From assembly GCA_021809225.1 (NCBI GenBank), contig JAKBAL010000053.1:1-9106 (forward strand): a DNA stretch of 9,106 bases. Direction: 5' to 3'. The number at the start of each line of letters is the position of its first letter. Position 1 is the first letter of the stretch. The notes below the pieces were generated by a model. The model was not told the origin of the DNA. It did no database searches and saw only the letters and a list, made by a program, of their open reading frames with translations. Source of the DNA: Pseudomonadota bacterium (lineage in GTDB: Bacteria > Pseudomonadota > Alphaproteobacteria > UBA9655). Shown here one piece after another: positions 1 through 5,942 of the stretch. Position numbers and translations under genes: made by a program.

Positions 1-2406
1 ACAGAAACAATTGCCAAAACAAATTTTGCGAAGCATGTCAAAAACCCAAAAACCGTTGCCCTTCTTCTCAATTATGCAAAAAAGGCTGAAGATGTAAAGG
101 GCAATGGAAACCTTTCTCCAGGAGTAACTGAACAATTTTTGGAGGAGGTCTTTGAAAATTTAGAGGGTGTTAAGATGGATAAGGAAATTTTCAAAAATAA
201 TGTTCTTAAACCTCTCTTAAGCAGCATTCGATTTTCAATTGAATCAGAAAAACGGGGGACCTCTCTTTATCCTCGACATACAACCGAACAAGTTCTCTCG
301 GCATTTTTTACTTATCAATTTAATACGCAAGAAGATATTTGGTCTCTTCTCAGGAGCTTAGATGAATCGATAGTTCCTGATAAAGAAACATTACCCAGCA
401 AAGAGGATCTTTTAACGGAAGAAGATATTAAAGCCATTGCAAGCAAAGAATCCTATGATCTTGATGATGTTTTTGTCCTAACTCAGGGCAATTTATGGAA
501 AGCTCGTACTCCTTATAAACCAAACGTTGGTCTTTTGAGCTATGGATGTTCTTTATTCTATGATAGAGGCGAAGACAGACCCATAGAAGGTACTGTCTTT
601 TCTGATTGTGTAGAAATAGCAGGACGTCATCTTATCAATCTTCTTCTCTATGACCCTATAAAGCGAGATTTTAACTTAGAATCTATAAGGAAATTTGTTA
701 AGGAAAAGTCTCCTGGAAATCGTTATTTTGAAAAATTTGAGGAATTTTATAAGATCCAGACTCCTCTTTTGGCAGAAGCAGGAGATACTAACATGCGTTA
801 TTTGTGGAATAAAATCGTTGGTGATTTGAATTTTTTTGAAGAAGGGCTTGTGATTAAATATGGAAAAGATACAAACGAACTTAATATAGGTTTTATCAAT
901 TTTATAAGGGTCTATCAAAAAGTATTTGGGCTTCCTCTAAAGGAACTTCCAACGGAAGATTTTGAGGACAGGCAAAATTGGGTTGAGGAGTCACTAAATG
1001 CTCTTTTTTCAGCTCTGAATCCAACCTATAAATATGAGATTAGCGTTAGCCTCTTAGAGGCAGAAGAAGAGCTCGAGGGAGATGCAACAGTTACCGTACA
1101 AAACGAAGAAACTGGGGAAGATCTTTTTTCGTTTAATTTAATGTCATCAAAAAACCATACGGAAATTAATCAGTTAAAAATTTTAAACCAAGTCGAAGGG
1201 GCTGATTATATATCTTTGCTTAAGAACAAGTCCAACACTCTTCATGAGGAAACAGCAGAAGACTCTTTATGGCTCTTAGGAAACACTGAATTACAGAATA
1301 AAATCCAACACCCTTTTTATAAATTATTTTCCCAACCTCTTGTAAATAATGACGCAAAGATTAATTTCTTAAAAACCTTAAATAATGACACCTTTAGACA
1401 ATCTGAATTCTTCAAAGATAAGCTTTCTTCGGTTCAACTCATGATAAAAAATGTGCTTAGTTCCCTTTCTTGGGAGGATGAAGAGATCGTAAAGAGAGTT
1501 TTTCCTGTCCTTTTATCCCTGATGGAAGTCAAGGAATTTCAGGGCTCCTTCAAAGAACCGCTAAAAAAGTTGAGAGAGTTAGATCTAAGCGATACTGAAA
1601 ATTTCTCTCAGATTTCATTAAATATGCCACTGGAAAAATTAGAAACAATAAGGCTCGATCGTTTGGGAATTTCAAAACTGGATGGATTAGAAAACGTTCC
1701 AAACTTGAAAGTTCTTAGTTTAAATAATACATCAGAGCTTACTAAACTTTCATTCCTTCAACCCCTCGAAAAGCTAGAAACAATAAATCTTGATAGTTCG
1801 GGAATTTCAAAACTAGATGGATTGGAAAACGTTCCAAACTTGAAAGCTCTTAGTTTGAGTAATACATCAGAGCTTACTCAACTTTCATTTCCTCAGCCCC
1901 TCAAAAAGTTAGAAATATTAAAACTTGATGGTTCAGGAATTTCAAAACTAGATGGATTAGAGAACCTGCCAAACTTGAAATTGGCCGACTTTTGTGAAAC
2001 AAAAAACCTTACTAGGATTCTCTTCATACAACCTCTTACAGAATTAAGTACAATAGGATTAAATGGCTCAGGAATCTCAGAACTCGATGGATTAGAAAAT
2101 TTATTGAATTTGAAAACACTCGAATTGGATAACACAAAAAATCTCACAACCCTTTCATTCAAAAAGACAAATGAGACAGTGGAAGAGTTAAAGATAGAAA
2201 ATTCAAATATTTCAAGAATTAATGGATTAGGATTTTTAGAAAATTTAAAAACACTCAATTTAGAGGGATCTTCGAATATTAAAAGTCTCAAGTTTGAAAA
2301 AAGAAACAAAGATCTGGTTCTCAGATTAAAAGGCTCAGGAATTAAACGAGAAGACATTGAAGGCATCGAATATTTAAACGAAAGAAAAATCTTTGGATTG
2401 AATTGA
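1..2406 (+). CDS. Large leucine-rich-repeat protein, 5'-partial; function unknown
   Basis: The frame is open from base 1 with no stop, so the gene begins left of the window. The TTG at 139 is only an internal leucine codon and not a supported start. 801 codons are visible. Codons 1-519 form a charged, probably soluble region that I do not recognise; it contains the conspicuous segment FSDCVEIAGRHLINLLLYD (codons 200-218). From codon 520 (nt 1558) to the end it is leucine-rich repeats, alternating units of about 24 and 21 residues in a 45-residue double repeat with the core SGISKLDGLENxPNL. No signal peptide or membrane segment is visible, but the true N-terminus is missing. LRR arrays usually bind proteins, and in host-associated bacteria they are common in secreted effectors; that role is inference here. 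The last 10 or so codons and the stop adjoin decayed transposase sequence, so the C-terminus may be truncated or altered. Being a gene is secure; its function is not. Confidence 0.88.
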   Translation, partial: TETIAKTNFAKHVKNPKTVALLLNYAKKAEDVKGNGNLSPGVTEQFLEEVFENLEGVKMDKEIFKNNVLKPLLSSIRFSIESEKRGTSLYPRHTTEQVLSAFFTYQFNTQEDIWSLLRSLDESIVPDKETLPSKEDLLTEEDIKAIASKESYDLDDVFVLTQGNLWKARTPYKPNVGLLSYGCSLFYDRGEDRPIEGTVFSDCVEIAGRHLINLLLYDPIKRDFNLESIRKFVKEKSPGNRYFEKFEEFYKIQTPLLAEAGDTNMRYLWNKIVGDLNFFEEGLVIKYGKDTNELNIGFINFIRVYQKVFGLPLKELPTEDFEDRQNWVEESLNALFSALNPTYKYEISVSLLEAEEELEGDATVTVQNEETGEDLFSFNLMSSKNHTEINQLKILNQVEGADYISLLKNKSNTLHEETAEDSLWLLGNTELQNKIQHPFYKLFSQPLVNNDAKINFLKTLNNDTFRQSEFFKDKLSSVQLMIKNVLSSLSWEDEEIVKRVFPVLLSLMEVKEFQGSFKEPLKKLRELDLSDTENFSQISLNMPLEKLETIRLDRLGISKLDGLENVPNLKVLSLNNTSELTKLSFLQPLEKLETINLDSSGISKLDGLENVPNLKALSLSNTSELTQLSFPQPLKKLEILKLDGSGISKLDGLENLPNLKLADFCETKNLTRILFIQPLTELSTIGLNGSGISELDGLENLLNLKTLELDNTKNLTTLSFKKTNETVEELKIENSNISRINGLGFLENLKTLNLEGSSNIKSLKFEKRNKDLVLRLKGSGIKREDIEGIEYLNERKIFGLN
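1558..2403 (+). repeat. In-frame tandem LRR array, 135-bp period
   Basis: A 23-residue half-unit (1558-1626) is followed by 45-residue double LRRs at 1627-1761, 1762-1896, 1897-2031, 2032-2166 and 2167-2301, then a degenerate last unit from 2302. The landmark ggaatttca, or its variant, falls at 1666, 1801, 1936, 2071 and 2206, exactly 135 bp apart each time, and then after 132 bp at 2338. Units 1 and 2 differ at 18 of 135 bases by hand count (about 87% identity). Later units diverge more, which suggests that the first pair is the youngest duplication or has been homogenised. The period stays in frame, so units could be gained or lost by recombination without breaking the protein. Confidence 0.93.
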
Positions 2407-2571
2407 CCCCCAAGGGTCGGATCACGAATGATCGAAAAACTGGCGAGATTTTGACGTGGACTTGTTCGGTTCTGTCGAATCTGTGGAGAAGATTAAGAAT
2501 CGAGTTCTCTCTGGACAGATTAAGAAATGAGAGCGATAAAATTGTTGAAAGTAGATTACCCCAACTTTGGA
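2386..2571 (+). pseudogene. Frameshifted fragment resembling the N-terminus of an ISNCY-type transposase
   Basis: No single frame is open, but pieces in three frames line up in the order expected for the helix-turn-helix and linker at the N-terminus of ISNCY-type transposases. They are KIFGL (from 2386), TPKGRIT (from 2406), RMIEK (from 2425), WRDFDVDLFG (from 2441), KNRVLSGQIKK (2495-2527) and MRAIKLLKVDYPNFG (2527-2571). The last matches the family's ...YPDFGPTLA... region, remembered from the family and not from a search. At least three or four frameshifts and several stops make it inactive. It starts inside or right after the last codons of the LRR gene and stops before the catalytic domain. 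The 61-codon ORF at 2403-2588 is one frame of this debris and is not a gene. Moderate to low certainty on the family; fairly sure it is not an intact gene. Confidence 0.4.
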
Positions 2572-2588
2572 TAAGGAAGAAAATATAG

Positions 2589-2640
2589 TAGGCTAAGCGT
2601 TCTTAAAATCTTTGAAAAAATAAGAAGGGAGCTTAGCCTA
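2589..2640. repeat. 52-bp inverted repeat (hairpin)
   Basis: TAGGCTAAGC (2589-2598) pairs perfectly with GCTTAGCCTA (2631-2640), and inside it TTCTTA (2600-2605) pairs with TAAGAA (2621-2626), with a 15-nt loop. A one-base against four-base internal loop separates the two stems. No T-tract follows directly on either strand, so it is not a canonical intrinsic terminator. It sits exactly between the two transposase remnants. It could be the ends of a tiny non-autonomous element, a dispersed palindromic repeat, or a structured RNA end for the LRR transcript. The pairing is certain; the role is unknown. Confidence 0.8.
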
Positions 2641-2641
2641 T

Positions 2642-3115
2642 GGGTCTGTCGCGAACGGTTAGATTGGACAGGTTAAGTTAGTAATGCAGCAGAGATACGG
2701 AGATATAAATTTTTTCCAATCAATTTTGCTGTCTTTTGCCTTCAATAAGACGTCAAAGGCATAGTTTAGACAGACTTATCCCATGGCATTTTCTAAATGA
2801 GGTGGGGAAAGCACGAGCAGCCGCTTTAGATTAAAGCAAATGGCTTGCATAAAGGCAGTAAATTGATTTTTAGCGATCCCTTTATAACGCACTCTCTTTG
2901 GATCTTTAGAAAACACACGTTCGTAGGGCGCTCTCATTTTAGAATACCAGCGATCCTGATCGCCCAATACGAGCTTGTTTATCATGAGCCACTTTAGGAA
3001 GAACCTTATTGTTAAGCTTTTCATATTTTTGTTTCAGGGCTTCATCCCGTTCCTCCCATAAAGAGGCTTTGGCAATAAGATGAGTTGTATCGATAAATGT
3101 AAAAACCTCGTTCAT
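2642..3115 (-). mobile_element. Remnant of an IS5-like insertion sequence, one end only
   Basis: This segment contains the decayed minus-strand transposase (2776-3115) plus the sequence between its stop and the 52-bp inverted repeat. GGGTCTGTCGCGAACGGTT at 2642-2660 looks like a terminal inverted repeat of this type of element, lying downstream of the transposase stop where one end would be expected. I found no matching inverted copy between 3116 and 3445, so the other end and the transposase N-terminus appear lost. The 2642 boundary is therefore provisional, and no target-site duplication can be assigned. Confidence 0.5.
2776..3115 (-). pseudogene. IS5-family-like transposase remnant, internally deleted and frameshifted
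   Basis: On the minus strand, 3115 down to about 2967 reads NEVFTFIDTTHLIAKASLWE and on to DKQARIG. From about 2966 a second frame reads DQDRWYSKMRAPYERVFSKD and on to CFNLKRLLVL, ending at 2776. Both halves look like IS5-group DDE transposases. FIDTT would carry the first catalytic Asp and APYERVF the catalytic Glu. The middle of the domain, normally some 80 residues with the second Asp (ADKGY-like), is missing, and the join near 2958-2968 is out of frame. About 140 N-terminal residues typical of the family are also absent upstream of 3115, where stops occur. The 82-codon ORF at 2776-3024 is only the C-terminal half plus an out-of-frame start. It cannot encode an active enzyme. Confidence 0.75.
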
Positions 3116-3156
3116 ATAATTTATGAGAGTTAATAGTTATAGTTTTAGGAAAAATC

Positions 3157-3180
3157 AAGCTCTCGAAATTGTAAGAGCTT
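3157..3180. repeat. Small perfect hairpin, 7-bp stem
   Basis: AAGCTCT (3157-3163) and AGAGCTT (3174-3180) are perfect reverse complements around a 10-nt loop. No T-run follows. The function is unknown, and a stem this short could arise by chance in AT-rich DNA. Confidence 0.45.
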
Positions 3181-3285
3181 CCTTTCCAGAAGATTCAACA
3201 CACCTATCTAAAAATTGAATTACAACTTAAGAACATCAAAAAAGACCATGACCAAATAGGCCTGTAAAAGCTAAGAAAGGGGTCC

Positions 3286-3311
3286 AACAAGAACGGGGGC
3301 TGGTTCTTGTT
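3286..3311. repeat. Perfect hairpin, 9-bp stem with G-rich loop
   Basis: AACAAGAAC (3286-3294) pairs with GTTCTTGTT (3303-3311) around the 8-nt loop GGGGGCTG. The sequence following on the plus strand is TCATAAG, with no T-tract. On the plus strand nothing intact lies just upstream that would need a terminator. It could be a cruciform or operator-like site, or debris. The pairing is certain; the role is unassigned. Confidence 0.6.
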
Positions 3312-3401
3312 TCATAAGTTAAAATGAGATAAAGTTCCTTCTAACATGAATTTATCTAATTATTCTTGCTCTCAAGAGAGTTATGTTGTTTAAGTGGTAA
3401 A

Positions 3402-3431
3402 TTACTTCTTAATTAGAAACCCTTCTATACT
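3402..3431 (+). promoter_or_regulatory. Possible weak promoter for the phosphohexomutase gene
   Basis: TATACT at 3426-3431 is a good -10 hexamer, but the best-placed -35 (TTACTT, 3402-3407, 18-bp spacing) is poor. Transcription from it would start only a few bases before the ATG at 3446, giving a nearly leaderless message. GAAAG at 3433-3437 could otherwise be the ribosome-binding site. Suggestive only. Confidence 0.25.
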
Positions 3432-3445
3432 CTGAAAGTATAAAA

Positions 3446-4864
3446 ATGTTAGAAAAAGTTTTATTTAATTTTCAATCAGATGAATGTTTAAATAATAGAA
3501 ATTTTCACCCTAGTCTTCTGAGAGAATATGATATTCGGGGAATCGTTGGAGAAACCCTTTTTGAAAAAGATGCATATTGGATCGGAAGATGCTTTGGACA
3601 TAGGGTAAGAGAAAAATCTGGGAAAGCTATAGCCGTCTGCCGTGATGGACGCTTAAGCTCTCCTCAATTAGAGAACGCACTTATACAAGGTCTTTGTGAC
3701 GCAGGTTTAAATGTATACCATTTAGGCATAGGACCTACACCTATGCTCTATTTTTCTGAATATGTATTGCCGGTGGATGCGGCTATCATGGTCACAGGAT
3801 CCCATAACCCTCCCTCCCATAATGGCTTTAAAATGAGTTTAGGACGGTCACCTTTTTTTGGAGAAGACATCCTAGCTTTTTCTAAGCTTATAACTGAGAA
3901 CTTAAATACGGGACAAGGAAAGATCTATGAAAGCGATCTTCTCTCTCTTTATAGAGATCGCTTGCTTCAAGGGATTAAATTCGGAAAAGAGCTTAAAATC
4001 GCTTGGGATCCTGGCAATGGAGCAACGGCTGAGATTCTTAAAAACCTTGTTCAATCACTTCCAGGTACTCATATCCTGTTGAATTCTGAAATGGATGGAA
4101 ATTTTCCATCTCATCCACCTGATCCTTCGGATCCTGTGAATCTTATCCAACTTCAGCAGACTGTTATTGAAAAAAAATGTGATGTGGGCGTTGCCTTCGA
4201 TGGAGATGGAGATCGCCTCGCTGCAGTTGATGGAAAAGGTCGTATTTTATGGGGTGATCAATTGCTGTTATTATTTGCATGTGATCTTCTGAAGCGAGAA
4301 CCAAAGGCGAAAATTATTGTTGATATAAAAGCAAGCCAGGGGTTTTTTGATGAAATTAGCCGTTTAGGTGGGGACCCCATTATGTGGAAAACAGGCCACT
4401 CACATATTAAAGCAAAGATAGCAACGTCGGGAGCGATACTCGCCGGAGAAGTAAGTGGTCATTTCTTTTTCAAAGAGGATTACTATGGTTTTGATGATGG
4501 ACTTTATGCAGCGATAAGACTTCTCTCTCTTTTATCCCATTCTTCTCAAAATCTTTCAGACCTTTATGAAGAATTACCTCACCTTCCTTCAACTCCAGAA
4601 ATACGCATTCCCTGCGATCCAGCGCAAAAATTTAAAATTCCTGAAAACATCAAAACTCGTTTGCTTACGCAAGGCTATTCTTTTATTGACATTGATGGTA
4701 TTCGTGTCCAACTCGATAAGGGCTGGTGGTTGTTAAGAGCTTCTCATACGCAAGATGTTTTAGTTGCTCGTTGTGAAGCTTATACAACAGAAGGATTAGG
4801 GTATATAAAACAACACCTTAAAGAGGAGCTTGAAAAGGAAAAGCTTTGTTACGAGATAAAATAA
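3446..4864 (+). CDS. Phosphomannomutase/phosphoglucomutase (alpha-D-phosphohexomutase)
   Basis: Interconverts hexose 6- and 1-phosphates through a phosphoserine enzyme in the cytoplasm. All four family loops are visible in 472 residues. TGSHNP at 117-122 carries the phosphorylated Ser119. DGDGDR at 252-257 is the metal-binding loop, GEVSGH at 334-339 the sugar-specificity loop, and RASHT at 431-435 the phosphate-binding loop in the C-terminal domain. The N-terminal HPSLLREYDIRG signature is at 21-32. Length is close to the usual 450-470. The 20 residues before HPS are longer than in most relatives, but no other in-frame ATG lies between, so 3446 is kept. Just upstream of the rhamnose genes it may supply glucose-1-phosphate to RfbA, or mannose-1-phosphate for GDP-mannose; sequence alone does not separate these. 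manB, algC and pgm are all names used in this family, so no symbol is given. Confidence 0.95.
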   Translation: MLEKVLFNFQSDECLNNRNFHPSLLREYDIRGIVGETLFEKDAYWIGRCFGHRVREKSGKAIAVCRDGRLSSPQLENALIQGLCDAGLNVYHLGIGPTPMLYFSEYVLPVDAAIMVTGSHNPPSHNGFKMSLGRSPFFGEDILAFSKLITENLNTGQGKIYESDLLSLYRDRLLQGIKFGKELKIAWDPGNGATAEILKNLVQSLPGTHILLNSEMDGNFPSHPPDPSDPVNLIQLQQTVIEKKCDVGVAFDGDGDRLAAVDGKGRILWGDQLLLLFACDLLKREPKAKIIVDIKASQGFFDEISRLGGDPIMWKTGHSHIKAKIATSGAILAGEVSGHFFFKEDYYGFDDGLYAAIRLLSLLSHSSQNLSDLYEELPHLPSTPEIRIPCDPAQKFKIPENIKTRLLTQGYSFIDIDGIRVQLDKGWWLLRASHTQDVLVARCEAYTTEGLGYIKQHLKEELEKEKLCYEIK

Positions 4865-4921
4865 ATTTTTAAGTTATGCTCGAAATATTTTAACGCTTTT
4901 CCTCGAGAAATCAGGGAACTG

Positions 4922-4952
4922 GGCAGGCGAGACAGATAGGTCAGCGCCCGCC
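4922..4952. repeat. GC-rich imperfect hairpin between two genes
   Basis: GGCAGGCG (4922-4929) pairs with CGCCCGCC (4945-4952) with one A-C mismatch, and inside it GAC (4931-4933) pairs with GTC (4940-4942), leaving a 6-nt loop. It is much richer in G+C than its surroundings. The next bases are AAAATAG with no T-tract, so it is not a standard intrinsic terminator. It lies in the 137-bp gap after the phosphohexomutase stop. It could be an RNA element of the glycan operon leader, a processing site, or a dispersed repeat. Confidence 0.55.
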
Positions 4953-5001
4953 AAAATAGACAAGGTGAAAACTTATATTATGAATAAGGTATGATGTAAA
5001 A

Positions 5002-5937
5002 ATGACTGCTAAAAGTAAGGAATGCGTAGCCGTTCTTTTATGTTGTTTTCAAGGAAAAAAATTTATAACAGAACAAATTGACTCTATTATTAATCAAAGC
5101 CATAAAGATATTTCTTTGTGGATAAGTATTGATGGGGAAGATGACGGGTCTGAATCTCTTATCAAAGAGAGAACGCGTGGATGGAATGGTGGGCCACTCC
5201 ATATTCTTTCTGGTCCTGGAAAAGGATTTGCTTCAAATTTTTTGTTTCTTTTATGTAATGAGGATATTAAAGCAGATTACTACTCTTTTTCCGATCAAGA
5301 TGATATTTGGGAAGAAGATAAATTATCTCGAGCTTTAGAATACCTCAGATCTGTTCCGCAGAATGAACCAGCAATTTATGGCTCACGAACGACTTTGATT
5401 AATGAGTTTGGCGAGAACCAGGGTGAATCAAAGATTTTTAAGAAAAAACCGAGTTTTGGAAACGCATTGGTTCAAAACATCATTGCTGGTAATACAATGG
5501 TTTTAAATCAAGCAGCTCGAAATTTGATAAAAAATCACTTCAAAAATAATAAAATTGTTTTTCATGATTGGCTTCTATATTTAGTTGTTTCTGCAGTGGG
5601 TGGAACTGTTTTTTATGATTCCTACGCAAGTTTGAGGTATCGTCAACATGGAAGAAATTTAATGGGCCAAAATATCAACTTTTTTTCTCGTTTTCGACGA
5701 CTACAATTATTATCCAATGGTACTTTTCGAGCGTGGAATGATACAAACTTGGTATTGCTCGAGAGCATTAGGGATATTATGACTAAAGAGAGCAAAAAAT
5801 CTTTTGATTTTTTTAAAAACTCGAGGGATAAGACCCTATTTCCTAGAATTTTTGGATTTTGGAAAGCAGGTATTTACCGACAAGCGTTTTATGAAAATGT
5901 TTTTTTATTTATTTCTTGCCTACTAAAGAGGATATAA
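5002..5937 (+). CDS. GT2-family glycosyltransferase, probably for surface polysaccharide (possible rhamnosyltransferase)
   Basis: A GT-A fold inverting glycosyltransferase of 311 residues. It starts with the nucleotide-sugar binding strand VLLCCFQGKKFITEQIDSII (11-30), followed by SIDGEDDGS (42-50). SDQDD at 97-101 is the DXD-type metal/nucleotide site, NIIAGNTMV (159-167) the acceptor-side loop, and HDW at 188-190 the likely catalytic-base region. This SDQDDIW/HDW arrangement is shared with rhamnan and O-antigen rhamnosyltransferases such as RgpB-like enzymes (family knowledge). A hydrophobic stretch near the C-terminus (NVFLFISCLL) may give membrane association. It lies immediately before rfbB with 5 bp between, which supports a role in the same glycan, with dTDP-L-rhamnose a likely but unproven donor. 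ATG 5002 is chosen; AAGG at 4986-4989 is a rather distant ribosome-binding site. Confidence 0.9.
   Translation: MTAKSKECVAVLLCCFQGKKFITEQIDSIINQSHKDISLWISIDGEDDGSESLIKERTRGWNGGPLHILSGPGKGFASNFLFLLCNEDIKADYYSFSDQDDIWEEDKLSRALEYLRSVPQNEPAIYGSRTTLINEFGENQGESKIFKKKPSFGNALVQNIIAGNTMVLNQAARNLIKNHFKNNKIVFHDWLLYLVVSAVGGTVFYDSYASLRYRQHGRNLMGQNINFFSRFRRLQLLSNGTFRAWNDTNLVLLESIRDIMTKESKKSFDFFKNSRDKTLFPRIFGFWKAGIYRQAFYENVFLFISCLLKRI
5927..5932 (+). promoter_or_regulatory. Ribosome-binding site deciding the rfbB start
   Basis: AGAGGA lies 10 nt before the ATG at 5943 and inside the last codons of the glycosyltransferase gene. It supports ATG 5943 over the in-frame TTG at 5916. Translation from 5943 begins directly with MTILVSGGCGFIGS, as in other members of the family. 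Confidence 0.6.
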
Positions 5938-5942
5938 AAAAA

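Larger units (their letters stand above)
3116..3445. other. Intergenic stretch without a convincing gene
   Basis: About 330 bp between the IS remnant and the phosphohexomutase gene. It holds two short perfect-stem hairpins (3157-3180 and 3286-3311), a 31-codon plus-strand ORF (3123-3218) with no ribosome-binding site or family I recognise, and a -10-like hexamer just before the next gene. No tRNA, rRNA or riboswitch pattern was recognised. It may contain further decayed coding sequence. Confidence 0.6.

Noticed and set aside
139..141. TTG as the start of the LRR gene
   Set aside because: The same frame is open without a stop back to base 1, with protein-like sequence, so the start lies outside the window.
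1627..2301. CRISPR array
   Set aside because: The 135-bp period is continuous coding sequence with diverged units and no distinct spacers.
1893..2366. 157-codon minus-strand ORF
   Set aside because: It is a shadow of the LRR array. Its repeated SNPSSxEIPEP pattern is simply the complement of the tandem repeats.
2403..2588. 61-codon ORF after the LRR gene
   Set aside because: It is one frame of a multiply frameshifted transposase-like fragment; the recognisable pieces jump between frames.
2589..2640. Intrinsic terminator for the LRR gene
   Set aside because: The stem is strong, but no T-tract follows on either strand and the loop is long.
2776..3024. 82-codon minus-strand ORF as an intact gene
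   Set aside because: Its second half is an IS5-like transposase C-terminus, but its first part is out of frame with the transposase sequence upstream; it is part of a pseudogene.
4957..4984. Promoter for the glycosyltransferase gene (TAGACA, then TATGAA)
   Set aside because: The -35 is reasonable but the -10 is only a 4 of 6 match; in AT-rich DNA such pairs are common, so it is not listed as a feature.
5916..5942. Longer rfbB from TTG 5916
   Set aside because: It overlaps the glycosyltransferase end and adds residues before the NAD motif. ATG 5943 has a ribosome-binding site and the family's usual N-terminus.
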